NCBI RefSeq assembly: GCF_000283155.1
Contig: NW_004454171.1
Location: forward strand, 13,124,519-13,188,518
Length of the DNA: 64,000 nt
From: Ceratotherium simum simum
Taxonomy: Eukaryota; Chordata; Mammalia; Perissodactyla; Rhinocerotidae
Reading direction: 5' to 3'
Shown: in pieces, positions 21,241-32,739 of the stretch
Layout: every line of letters begins with the position of its first letter
How positions within the stretch are numbered: position 1 is the stretch's first letter
The notes under the pieces: generated by a model
The model's input: the letters and a program-made list of their open reading frames with translations, nothing else
Databases searched by the model: none
Told to the model about the DNA's origin: nothing
Position numbers and translations under genes: made by a program

Positions 21241-23599
21241 TAAGGAGTTTGGGATGGCCTACAAAACTGATTATGTGCATGTTATTTAAACGGAAATTAG
21301 TTATGGCTATGAAAAGAATGAAGCAAGAATGCTGTTCATATTGCTATTATGGTTACTGTGCCTAAGCATTACACTGGACCAGGAATTTCCTGATAGTGAA
21401 ATCAAAAGAGAGAAGTATCATAAGTTATATAGTTTCTTTACCTTGCTGAGTAAACGTACCAATTTTTAAGTAAAGATAATATTCTCCTGCTCCTAAATTC
21501 TAAAGTAAATTTGCCACATAGAACAAACAAGCAGAGCATTGAGCAACAGACACATAACAGATAATGTTTTCATCCACGTTCAGCAGATCCTTGTTATTTT
21601 ATGTAGCCCTTTTTCAAAGTGACTTCCAGTAAAAACCAGCATTAATGTTTGACTCAGTGAAGGTAATCCTGAGAGGATCTACTTTAATATGCTCTAGATC
21701 TATATTAATATAACATGACACTAGGCTAGAACGTTTACAACTTTAGGGAAAGAATGGATGGCTTGGGAGTTCGTCTTCATTAAATATAACTTTTCTCAGC
21801 TGGGCTTTTGTAGTTGTTGGGTGTTAGCTGGGGCCCAATAAAGACACCACTTTTTGCCAACCACATTCTGAATTGACTGAAAAATAAAATATATCAGTCA
21901 GCAGATGGAGGTCACGAACATCGCCTTCATTGCTCATAAGGCTGATTGTGGAAAATGTGGTTTCTAAGTGTAAGCAAGTGGACTTCCCATGACTGATGAA
22001 TCTACACAGTATCAGGCAGCATTAAACCAGGGAAGGCCCACCGCAAAGGGCTTGGGAGGAATAGAGAAGAATATTTGCTCTTTTCCCAAGTGAAAGTGGA
22101 GGAGTCGAGCCTGTGCACACCCAGTTTCTCCTTCTGACCTCCCCAGTCAGATTAGCTCACTAGGGCGGAGAGAAGCCAAGACGTTTGCTATTGCGATTCT
22201 TCTACTCTGCATGGGGAGTAGGGAAGAAGCATTCACAAAAGTGATATCTGAACAGGTGATTCAAAGCTCTACTCTCTGGCAAGAGCTTCGAAGCAGTGGC
22301 TGCTGGTTAAAAACATCTTCATAATATCAATAACATTTAGGATGTTATATCTGCATTTCTGTTATGAAAGTGGAGAGGCTGAAGTAGTTGGTCACTCAGA
22401 TGGAGGGCCGCCCCACCTTGGCTCGAGCTGGTAGACAGGGTTACCTGTGAGCCAAACCAAAATCCTCCTCAAGATGCAGAGGCAAGTGCTTGATTGAGAC
22501 TTCACACTTCTACGCCATAATGCATAAGCCAAGTGATGTTGGCTGGGAAAACAATGCACTGTCTGCTTTTAGGGCTGTAACGAAAAGTCAGTAATACCCA
22601 GGGAAGTACCAGATTCTTAGCAGCATAAGCTCTTGGTATGAACACTGGGCTGCATTAGCTGAAAAATGTATCCCCCCAGGTAACAAACACAATGACTTCC
22701 TGAATTAAGCAAACAGGGTATTTAGAGATCTGAGATAAAATTCATTTTTGGGATAGTTGGAGGTTTTGTGGAAAAATACATTTTATTTTAAAGGGAAAGA
22801 TGAGAAATCAAGATAATAGATATATATAGGGTATACTTTCTGACTTGCTGCCAAAATATTTACCAAACTATGTCTTATTAAACAACTCGGTCATTTAATG
22901 GGTTAGGCTAATTGACCACAAATCATCAAGTTTTAGTGACATAGCTATACCACAAACAAGGGTTGGAAATCATGCATGGTCGTTCCAGAGTTGAACTTCA
23001 GCAGAGTTGCCCAGAGAAGAATCTCCACCTTTTGCAGTTTCCTTCCAAGGGTTCCACTGGGAGCTTGATATGAGCAGCTGAAAAGTGTGAGTAACTGTTA
23101 GCGCTTCCATTTCTCTCAGCAAAGGGATTTAATTAAACTCACTTACCCACGTAATTCACACATCTTTGATTGTTCTTTCTAAGCCCCTTTCAGTATTGCT
23201 TTGCCTGCTAATTGCAGCTTGCTTGGAGTGGAGGGGAAAGATTTATGCAGGATAAACATATTTAGTATTTTTTTCTTTATTTAATAAAGATGCAGCTGAT
23301 AAACACATCCAGTAATTAGAGGAGACTGTGTATGTACACCATGGAAGAAGGAGATTTGGATAATAATAATTTCATAAAGTTAGTGAGAGTCACTATTATT
23401 ATATACTTACTGGTTGATCATGAATTGAATTCTTTCTTCACATTTGCTGGGGGTGTCATAGGTTACATTGTTTCAGAATCTGCATTTGCTTCAAATTAAA
23501 CTGAATGCTAAGTTCTTCACTAAGTAAATGCATAAAAAGGAAATAGGAGAACTGGCGATTTCTGCTGAATTTCAGTTATCTGTAGATCCTATTCATTGT
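21241..23599. other. Repeat-poor unassigned block
   Basis: About 2.36 kb with no recognised transposon and no convincing exon. AT-rich motifs are dense at about 23100-23330 (TTTAATTAAACTC, GCTAATTGCAGC, GATAAACATATTT, CAGTAATTAGAGG), which resemble homeodomain and forkhead binding sites. This is a candidate place for conserved regulatory DNA. Confidence 0.5.
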
Positions 23600-23845
23600 C
23601 TCCAAACTTACTTACGTAAAGCCAGATTTTATACTATTCATCTACTAAAAAACCTTGATAGCTCTCTATTATCCACAGAATAACTCTTATAAAATCAAAT
23701 TGGGTGAAAGAATTCAAGGCCTTCCATAAGTTGGCCTGATTTTCTCTCTCCAGAGACAAACCACTCTTATTAGTGTCTAGTCATACTAATCTATGGTTTT
23801 TCTTCAAACTCTGCATGTTTCCTTTATCTGCTCAATCAATTCTTT
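23600..23845 (+). repeat. L2 LINE, left part (split by a MIR)
   Basis: TTCAAGGCCTTCCATAAGTT, GGCCTGATTTTCTCTCTCC and CAAACTCTGCATGTTTCC follow the L2 order before the insertion. The element resumes at about 24137 with TGGAATGCCCTTCTCCAAC. Confidence 0.75.
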
Positions 23846-24090
23846 ATGCAGTATAGCATAGTGGTTACAAGCACAGCCTCTGTGTTTCAAACTTTGTTCT
23901 ACTGCTTAGTAGTTGAGCCATCTTGGACAAGTTTCTTAATCTATCAGCGCCTCAGTGTATGCATCAATAAAATGGACCTAATAATAACACTTATCTCACA
24001 GTGTCGCCATGAGAATGAAGTTAAATAATGCATATAGACTGCTTAGAACAGTGCTTGGCTCATAGCAAGCATGCAATAAGAATTAGCCAT
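23846..24090 (+). repeat. MIR SINE inserted in an L2
   Basis: ATAGCATAGTGGTTACAAGC is the tRNA-like head. CTTGGACAAGTTTCTTAATC, AAAATGGACCTAATAATAAC and TTAGAACAGTGCTTGGCTC are the MIR body and tail. The copy is nearly full length. Confidence 0.85.
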
Positions 24091-24136
24091 GACGACGATG
24101 ATGATGGTGATGATGATGATGACGATGGTGATGACT
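24091..24136. repeat. (GAT/GAC)n microsatellite
   Basis: GACGACGATGATGATGGTGA and further units sit at the MIR tail. The plus-strand frame at 24028-24252 translates it as a run of aspartates and is not a gene. Confidence 0.92.
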
Positions 24137-24245
24137 GGAATGCCCTTCTCCAACATCTACTTATTAAAAATTTTACTCATTCTAGGTCAATTCAAATTCT
24201 ACCCTCTCTAAGAAGCCATCCTTCCTGTCCCCATACTCCCGGTTG
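24137..24245 (+). repeat. L2 LINE, right part
   Basis: GGAATGCCCTTCTCC followed by TCTAAGAAGCCATCCTTCC continues the L2 copy that the MIR at 23846 interrupts. Confidence 0.7.
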
Positions 24246-25132
24246 GTATTAGAATGGACTAAAACACACGTTGAAGAGTGATGGTATTTGGGAGAACTTA
24301 GTAGGACCATCTAGCTTCATGAATAAACAGACTTTTGACTGAAACTTTTGAGTTTAGTGATCATTAATGTAGGTTGACAAAGAGAGGAAGGCATGGTCAA
24401 GTCTGAGTGAAGAGGAGGATGAGATGATGTGAGATAGGAAAAGGCAGAGTATTTATGGGGAAATGTCATGAGTTTTTGTTTGGCTGTACCTGAACTCATC
24501 CAAGGGGAGATATGATTCTGATGCTGGGGAAACAGGATAGGGTTAGAGAGATTATCTCTAGCTGTATTGTAAAATTCTAGTGAACAGACCTTAAGAAATC
24601 TTCCATTTTCTTCCATTACTTGTCTTTTTTATTTTCATAAATACTTATGCACAACATATTTTTATAATAGTATCTTCTTTATGTTCGTAACATATTGACC
24701 TAATTAACAGGAGACAAATAAAATCCCTGTTTTATGGGAAGATGACTCCAAGAGGTTAAAAGAATGGCCCAGGTCTCAGACCATTAGCAGAGGAGCCAGA
24801 GTGTTTTTTTCTAGGTCATTGATGATCATACAAAATAGCATGGCCCTGATACACACTGTGTGGTGCTCTATTCAAGTCTAGTGAGCTGGATAAACCATGC
24901 TGTGGACTGCACTAATGCAGCCATGTTTTTCCTTTGGATTATCTGTAGTACCTCATCTGTATGTTCTTCACTCACTAGAGTAGGATTCCTGTGCTGCTCC
25001 AACACTTTTTCTGGCCTGAAAAGGTAAAGTCCCATTGTAGCCAGAATGGTTTGGTCCCACTCAACTGTAAGTAAAGGGGACCTTTGTCCATAGGCTAAGG
25101 ACACTCTATTGAATTCCCTAATTAATCTCGGT
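24246..25132. other. Unassigned sequence with a minus-strand open frame
   Basis: A MIR-like 3' piece may lie at 24700-24805 (TTTTATGGGAAGATG; GCCCAGGTCTCAGACC). The minus-strand frame at 24868-25143 (92 codons) has a protein-like composition but no motif I recognise. In the site as it was before the SINE inserted, it stays open for about 30 more codons upstream. It may be a decayed retroelement internal region or a chance frame. Confidence 0.4.
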
Positions 25133-25143
25133 AAGGCAGCCAT

Positions 25144-25544
25144 AGCCAGTCCTGGTGGTCTAGTGGTTAAGATTCAGTGCCACTGCCCAGGTTCATTTCC
25201 CAAACAGGGAACCACACTGTCCGTCTGTTGGTTGTCATACTGCAGCGGCTGTATGTTGCTGTGATGCTGAAAGTTACGCCACAGGTATTTCAAATACCAG
25301 CAGAGTCACCCATGGTGGACAGGTTTTAGCAGAGCTTCCAGACTAAGACAGACTAGGAAGAAGGACATGGCCACCCACTTACGAAAAAATTGGCCATGAA
25401 AACTATGAATAGCAGCAGAGCATTGTCTGATATAGTGCTGCAAGGGGAAAGGATGGTGCAAAAAGACAAGGCAGGGTTCCACTCTGCAGTACACAGGGTG
25501 CTAGGAGTTGGAATTGACTCAATGGCACTAACAACTACAACAAA
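25144..25544 (+). mobile_element. ERE4-like SINE, about 400 bp, with 11-bp duplication
   Basis: The head is CCAGTCCTGGTGGTCTAGTG, with a box A (GGTCTAGTGG) and a degraded box B (AGGTTCATTTCC). The long body ends TTGGAATTGACTCAATGGC and ACAACTACAACAAAA. AAGGCAGCCAT flanks it at 25133-25143 and 25545-25555. Length and tail differ from the other ERE copies here and fit the long equid-type ERE4 class, named from memory. Confidence 0.85.
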
Positions 25545-25555
25545 AAGGCAGCCAT

Positions 25556-27079
25556 ATTGAGTAGACTTATCCATCTCCTACTGAAATATGGAATTAATCT
25601 TCTACAAGAAACCCTATATATGGGCCCTCTGGGTGCACACAAATCTTCCTAATCTTGCTGTGTCCACTGGGCTTTCCTCTTGGTTTTCTTATTTGCACAA
25701 GGACCTGAGGCTTCCCTGAACTTCAAGTCAGTTGACCAAGGTTCTGGTGCTCTGCCTAGCTTTTACCATCGCTCTTCCCAGAGATTATGTCCCCCAGAAA
25801 CTGGCTAAGATTTTGTTCTTAACCATATATACCACTAGCAACCATGACACCACCATGGTTCTGCTGCCATTCTCTACCTACTGAATTGGACCACCTTTCA
25901 TGCCAGCACAAGCCCAGACCAATCATGGGGTCACTACACATTGGACTCTGCCCATTGGAGGCAATTCCATGCCTGGGTGAGTTTTCCATAGACCATCTCT
26001 GCCCATTGCAGAGTAACCTGCTACTGAGATCCCAGCATGCCTGGAGTTTGTACCTGCCCAAGACTCTGGAGCTGAATTTACCCCGTGGTCTATCTGACCC
26101 TGAGCTTTCCTCTCTAAAAAATACGTGGAAAGGAAATGAGATATTCCTCTATAGGCTGGTCAAGTATTTAGCAAGAGTCTGTCTCATTTTCAATACTTTC
26201 TATTATTTTATTTTAACTTGTCTTTAGTAAGGATGTATAATAACCTGTAAACTATTTTGGATGTAATAGTAGCTAAAAAAAATCCCAAAAACTATTTTCT
26301 AACATTCCAGGTATCTTCAGTTTTCCACAACTGTCATTGAAGGCTCTTTCTGATGGTTTTTAATTCTCTCTGTTGTTGTTGACAAGTGTGTCCCTTCAGC
26401 CATTTGCACTGTACAGCTAAGCTTGACAGACAGACTGAAGTTCTAGGCTTTGAGCTCCCCAGGTGGCTCAATAGAGACTGAAAGAGCCAACACAAGAGCT
26501 GCCATATGCAGGGATGTATGTCCCCACTGGGAGCACTACAACTAGGTACAGTGACTTTTTGCTTTAGAGGAGTCACCAAATCAAATGTCTATGACTTAGC
26601 TAGGGACTTTATTGCATTTGAAATGCAATGCTCAATAAACATTGCCACCTTTATTGTCCCTCATTATCATCATCATGAGTTGACATTCTTCAAGTATAAA
26701 CCTACACTTTTGTGGATATTTCATTTTAAGAATATATTCTACATGAATAAAGTGCTATAGATGGGAAAGAATAACCTTGTAAGAGTGAATGTGTTGTAAC
26801 TTTTTATGTACAGCTTTGGCTCAGAGGAGAAGTGAACCAAGCAACATGGTGGAAGGTGTCAAATTCAACCTACTAGAGGTGCACTGTGTGAAAGCCTGCT
26901 AGGATCTGGAAGGTGGACGGGGTGCTGTGCTCCCCAGCCTGCCCTCTCACTGCAGACCTGGAAAGAGAATTTAACTGTCACACAAGGGAGAAGGACAATG
27001 CACACACCTTGTCCAAGTTTAACTAGGACTTGCTTTGGTTGAGGAGAAATAGAGAGAAACAAACCGGGATATATTTATT
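25556..27079. other. Unassigned block
   Basis: No gene is recognised. A minus-strand 80-codon frame (25819-26061) and a plus-strand 127-codon frame (25844-26227) overlap each other and carry no known motif. A phrase CATGAATAAAGTGC at about 26740 resembles a polyadenylation signal, but there is no supporting exon. Confidence 0.45.
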
Positions 27080-27285
27080 AAAGCCAAACTGTATGGAGTG
27101 CTGCCCAGTGCTGGACACTGTGCCAGCCATGATATATACAGCAGAATTTCTATTCCTTCCAAGAACCCAGGGATGTAGGAGTTCTTATTGTCCTTTTTAC
27201 AGATGAGGAAACTGAAGCTTAGAAAAAAATAACACACCACATAACATTAGCTCCTAAGCAGCACAGCTGAGTTTTCAAACATTTC
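27080..27285 (+). repeat. MIR SINE
   Basis: CAGTGCTGGACACTGTGCCA, TTTTTACAGATGAGGAAACT and AGCAGCACAGCTGAG occur in MIR order. Confidence 0.75.
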
Positions 27286-27554
27286 TTCCAGAATAATAAA
27301 TAAAACAAAGAAATGAATATCATTTGGAGGAGTCAGAGAGATCTCTGAAAATAACCTGTTGCAGAATTCAAAAGAAAATTCCAAAAGACTGCTTCTTCAA
27401 TAGACTGCAAGAAGACGTGGCCCCAATGAACTGCGAAGAGAAGCCATAAAGAGAGTCAAGATGAAATTTTAACAGCGTAAAATGAAAACATAATAAAATG
27501 AGACAAAGGGAACCAGAATAAATCATCCAAATTCTTATACACATTTGCATCTAT

Positions 27555-27695
27555 TTTTAGACTGTCTATTAATCTGCCGTTGTTCTATCGATCTGTCCTG
27601 GTGCTAGTACCACACTCTTTATTGTATCTTTGTATATATCAATATCTGGCAGGGCAACGCTGTCTTCATTATTCTTCAATAGGCATTTATGATTA
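27555..27695 (-). repeat. L1 ORF2 fragment (minus)
   Basis: TTCTATCGATCTGTCCTGGT and GCTAGTACCACACTCTTTAT are antisense L1 ORF2 from downstream of the RT core. The fragment abuts a plus-strand L1 piece. Confidence 0.7.
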
Positions 27696-27699
27696 AACA

Positions 27700-28140
27700 A
27701 ATATCTCTTAGCAAAATACAATAAAAGGGAACTTCCCTATTCTGATAAAGAATATATAGCAGAAACCCACAGCAAACATCATATTTAATGGTGAGATTTT
27801 AAAAGCATGCTCTTTAAAGTTAGTAACAAGACAAAGACACCCACTATCACTACTTCTATTCAGTATTGTTCTAGAGGTCTTACCCAGTAAGATAAGAAGA
27901 GAACTAAAAGATATAAGGATTTGAAAAGAAAAAACAAAACTGGCATCAGATGACATGATTGAAAGCATAGGCATCTAGAAGGAATCTACAGATTAACTAT
28001 TAGAACTAAATATGAGTGCTCAGCAATCTTCCTGGGTACAAGATCAAAATGTCAAAACCCGATTAACTTCTATGCAATTAGGAAGCATAACTTTTTTAAA
28101 GCTTCATTTACCATAGCAACATAAACTATAAAATACTGTT
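27700..28140 (+). repeat. L1 ORF2 fragment (plus), RT region
   Basis: CAAACATCATATTTAATGGT, ACACCCACTATCACTACTTC and TTCTAGAGGTCTTACCCAG are RT motif A/B-side sequence of an old L1. The frame is broken. Confidence 0.8.
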
Positions 28141-28149
28141 AGGGCTTGA

Positions 28150-28730
28150 GGGGGCCAGGTAATAATTCCCTTACCCCTTCTCACATCTGAGCTTGGAAAC
28201 AATTGGAAGATGGACAAAGAAATTAGGAAGAGGGACATCAAAACATCAGCAGAGACCTAAAGAAGCAAGGACTTGAGACTTAGGAATATCTAGGGAAAGA
28301 GATTTCTAGCAGAGGCGATAGAAAGTGCCAAGGTTCCTGGGAAACTGGGAGCAAGTCTGGTAAGCTGGAGCAATGGGAAGGAGTTGGTGCAGCAGGAGTA
28401 CGGGGAGAGAGCAGCAAAGAGGGCGGGGTCGGGGGGGTCAACTGAGGTCAGGAAGGGAGCCAATCAACTGATGAATTGATCATTTAGGGCCTTGTAAGCT
28501 TGGTGAGAGGAAGGTGATAAGAGGGAAGCCTTTACATAAGGTCTTTGAGGAAGGAGTGTCATGACCACACTTCTGTCCTGACAGACTCCTTCTGACTGCT
28601 GTAAGCAGAAAGAATTGTAAGGGCCAAGAGAGGAAGCAGGGAGCCAGGTGAGGCACTGTTGATGTCGTCCAGGTGAGGGATGGTGGTGGCCCCATTTGGA
28701 TGGCAGATGTGGAGATAGTGAGAAGTTGTC
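28150..28730 (-). repeat. L2 LINE fragment
   Basis: On the plus strand the text (TTTAGGGCCTTGTAAGCTTG; ACTCCTTCTGACTGCTGTAA; GGCCAAGAGAGGAAGCAGGG; TCGTCCAGGTGAGGGATGG) is the complement of the L2 ORF end and 3' region. It belongs to the same family as 32740-33600 and 58000-59040. Confidence 0.8.
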
Positions 28731-31700
28731 ATATCAAATAAATATTAAACGATGACTCATACAAATAATTGATTTAAATTGGCATAAATGCTAAAAAAGA
28801 AAAAGGTTAAAATGCTAAAAATGAATATATTCAGAAAAAAAATTTGCCATAATACGGCAAAGAATGGATAGCCTAATACATAAAGAACTCATTACATCTG
28901 ATAGGAAATCACAAAGTCTGTAATAAAGTGTCCATTCTGTTTGCCTTCGTGAGCTGATTGATATTCATTCACAGACTTCAAAACAGATTCTGGACAAGTA
29001 TGTTGACCTAAAAATCCAGAGAGAAAAGAGAAACTTTTCAAAGTGGATAGAATTCATTGCTTGGACCAGAAAGGATCACACTGACATTTCTGAGAGTCAG
29101 AACAATTCCAAATACTTAGGAGTCAAAAAACACAAATAGCATATTTTAGCTTAATCTAGATGATGTAAATCACATTTTCATCTAGCTTTTATTATTGTCA
29201 TTTAAAAATATTCCCAATGGATTATTTTATATGTCAAAAATCTAGAAAACTGAAAGTAAAGACAAGCCAGTGTTGGGATCCAATTAGCAGCCACAGTTCC
29301 CGCAGGCAGGACTGGGGACACGGCACTGCCCAGTGGAACAGGGCTCAAGTAGGAGATGAGGATAAAGCAAAAAGGGAAATGACAGAGTCACGAGATACCT
29401 TCCCATACACGGGTATAAGCTCTCAGGAAACACCGCTAGGGGTTCCCAGAAATCTTTTTGGGAGATTTTGCTGGAGAACGAAGTTGTTATTTTCATAATT
29501 TCCCACTCGAAGAATTACTTTTTTGAAAAGTAGAGTAAAACGCCACTGAAAATAAAGTTCATATCTAGAGAAGCTTGAACTTGAAAACCAAACAAAGCAA
29601 ATGCTCGTTCACCTCTACGAAACTCAAGGGTATAATTCATCCTGATAGCATCTGTGCCTGCCTGGTAACAAAAGGCCTTCTTCACACTTAAAACGGAGGC
29701 ATGAGACTTGTTCAGTGCAGAATCCCTTTGTGAGTCTGCAGGCTGGTAGAGAGCCGTGATGAGATCCTTCTCGGCCCCCAGCTCCTCTACTTCCTAGGTG
29801 TATGAACACCACAGTGACCTAACCCCTTTGTTCTCCACTTTTTGTTGTGAATATTACATTTTCAAATAAATATATAGTGCTTAGAGAACTGCTTCAAAAA
29901 ATCTTTATTATAATTAAAATCAGTTTTAATTAATTAATTTTCTTATTGAGAAAAGAGCAGCTTGCAGAGTTTCCCTAAAAAACCAGTGAACTCTATGTTT
30001 ATGTGTGTGCGTGTGTTATTTCTAAAAGCTGTATTGGTGAGAGGGTCAGGAGAAACGGAATCATACAGTTTGAGCATCAAGAACCCATCTCTTAAATACC
30101 CCGGTGAATCTGTTCTCATGGTCTCGGGGGAAATGGGAACTGTAAACACTGGTGTTTCGTTTTGCACTGTTTCATCTGAATGGTGCTGTTTCTGATTTGG
30201 TCTGCCATCAAAAAGATTTGAGGTAAGAATCAAGCTGCCTTTGAAGACAGCCACGCAATGCTGGGCTGAGGCAGGGCCTTGAGGTCCACCTAGCGTTTAT
30301 GCCAAGACACGTTTCCTAGGAAGACGCGGGATTTGGACCGCTGCCCTCTGCAGAGTGTTCTTTCACTTCCCTGGCCCGTGACGAGCAACAGAAACTGACC
30401 CAGGATGATTTTTTAAATGTGTTGAAATGATATTGGAAAGCCCGTGTGATTGCAGGGGGTGCTGGAGAACTAGCTGTAGGGAATGAGCAGGAACCAGGGA
30501 TGACATGAAGCAGCAGAGACTGCACCCAAATAGTGTCGAGGAACCAGCCTGCAGGGCCAATGCGTGTCCCTGCAGCGCCCTCTCTGTGCCCTCAGTGTCC
30601 CATGGCCAACACAGCCAGGCCCAGGCTGCTGTCCCTCATGCCGGATGGGCTACCCTGGCCTTATATCCTGAGCACTTGATTCGTGCCTGGGGTGGCCCCA
30701 TTGGTCAAGCTTATGTCACACATCTGCCCGCAACTTCCAAGGAGACAGAACATGAGAATCTGGATTTTTCAGCAATGTTTCCCCTACAACGCTCACAAGA
30801 TAGGGAATTCCTCACACAGAGGAGTTCCGATGCTGGGCTGTGAAAAAACAAAAGCATAACACAAAAACAACCTCCAGAAGATGTCCAAGACACACCAGGT
30901 TTAAGATGCAGAATGCAGTTAATTGCTGCCAAACTCAAAATAAGGCAAAAGTTCCCATGAAATGGTTCAAACTCCCTGGTTGCCAGTAAAGAAAAACCTC
31001 ACTCTATAGTTAGAAATGAAGAGCCTCTGCCTGAGTTCTGCATTGGTGTTCGAGAAGCTGTTGTGCCTTCATGCCAACGAGTGACACTTTAAGAGCTTTC
31101 TTTGGCCACTTCCTATTGTGAGTGACTTTGTGGACACAGGTCCATGACAAACACGCCCCCTTGTTGGCTGTTGTTGCAGCAGGCGACAACCTTGAACGTG
31201 GGATTAAAGGAGCGTGACTGTGAGGTAATCGTGTTTCAAATGACACCGTGTGTGTAGAGGAAACTAATGCAAAGCCTAGACTAAAAGACCAAAGATGTTT
31301 CCTTCCATCTTCAATGTTTGTGAAACAGACGTATGGCTGTTTACATTATTTGCAAAAGAAAGAAATCCTTTAGCAGAGCTACCTGCTAATCATTGACCCT
31401 GTATAAACCAACCCATGTACAATGCAGAAAATAAGGATGCTCTAAATAAATCTGGAATGTTCCAAACTGCATCTATGCATATCTTATAAAGATTAAAATG
31501 GGAGAAAAAAAGGAAAATGGGAAAAGAAAAAGTACAACTCCAGAGAAAGGTAAACTGTTTAAGCTATCCGGCATTTGATACCATGGGCAATATCTAGCCA
31601 AGGGTATTCGTCACAGAGGTGTTTTTTTTTCCCCAATGAAAGTGCGTATCTGGCAACCTTCCCATGATTTGTGGAATGTGTCTAGAGCAGTGTCTCTACA

Positions 31701-32739
31701 CTGGGTGGTCAGCCGACACTTCTAAAGTTTCACTTGGCAGTTTCTTTTTAACAAAATCTAAATCCCAGAAAGGTCTCCCGGACCCTTCACGTGTTTTCCC
31801 TCTGCTTTGCTCACAGCTGACTCATGTCAGCGGTCGCTTAAAGTCTGTTTTCCTTGTTGTTTGCTGAAGTGTTGGGGATGTGTCTTGCAGATGGCAGATT
31901 GTTCTAATGTTGGCTTATAACAAGTCATGTCAATCAGTTTGCACTTCAAATATACCGAATGCCAGTTGAGCTGGAGAAGGGTTAACTCTTGGGGTGAGAA
32001 GTCTGTACGATATTTTAGGAAAAAAAAATTATATTGGCCTTAACAAAACTCATGCTTTCAAAAAGAGGAAGTATTTTTTTCAGAACCCAGCCATAGAGAG
32101 ATAAAACCAGAATAATTCAGTCTGGCTACTTAGGCCTGGAGTTCCTCAACAGATGTGATAACAGAATATAAATATTGATATCCAGCTGTCAGCCTATTGG
32201 CCTTCCTCTCGGAGGTCAGGAGAACTTGGCTTCTCTTGCTGAGAGCTGGCTAAGGGCAGGCAGGAAATTCACAGGAGAATATATTTATCAGATTTTTTCC
32301 TTCTAAGTTTGAGGCTTTAAAAAAAACAACACAGAGGAAATGCAGGGCTTCCTTTCTGACCGCTCTCGTTTGCCCCACTCCCATCTTTTTCATCTGTCAC
32401 AGTTCCAAGGGACTAAGCAGTTGGCTCCTTCCGAGCACTTTTCTAATAGGGTTAAATTGGACCTTGATGGGGAGTACCCGACCTGACTTAGCTATAAGGC
32501 ACAGAGCTTGACCTTGACAGCTGCAGGCTCCCCACTGGCCTCCTTGCCTCCCCCTGGAGCCCGCCTTTTGCTTTCGCCCCACCCGGGGCTGCCTTCCCCT
32601 TTACAGCCTGAGCGGGTCTTCCAAGGTGCCAATTCCATCATGGTGGCCTGTATTTAAAGCTCTCCAACTGGGCCCACTGCTTAGTGGAGTCTTCTCATTT
32701 GGTTTACACTCTGACAATATACAAATAAAGAAAATATCA
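28731..32739. other. Longest repeat-poor block
   Basis: Four kilobases with no transposon I can name and no convincing exon. Short frames on both strands (up to 112 codons at 30505-30843) lack recognisable domains. AT-rich stretches with possible transcription-factor sites occur at about 31270-31470 and 32140-32340. A short L1-like A-rich patch may lie near 28790-28900. Confidence 0.5.

Noticed and set aside
26506..26760. Possible 3' terminal exon with AATAAA at about 26740
   Set aside because: There is no upstream coding exon, no splice-site context and no recognisable protein. AATAAA is common in AT-rich DNA.
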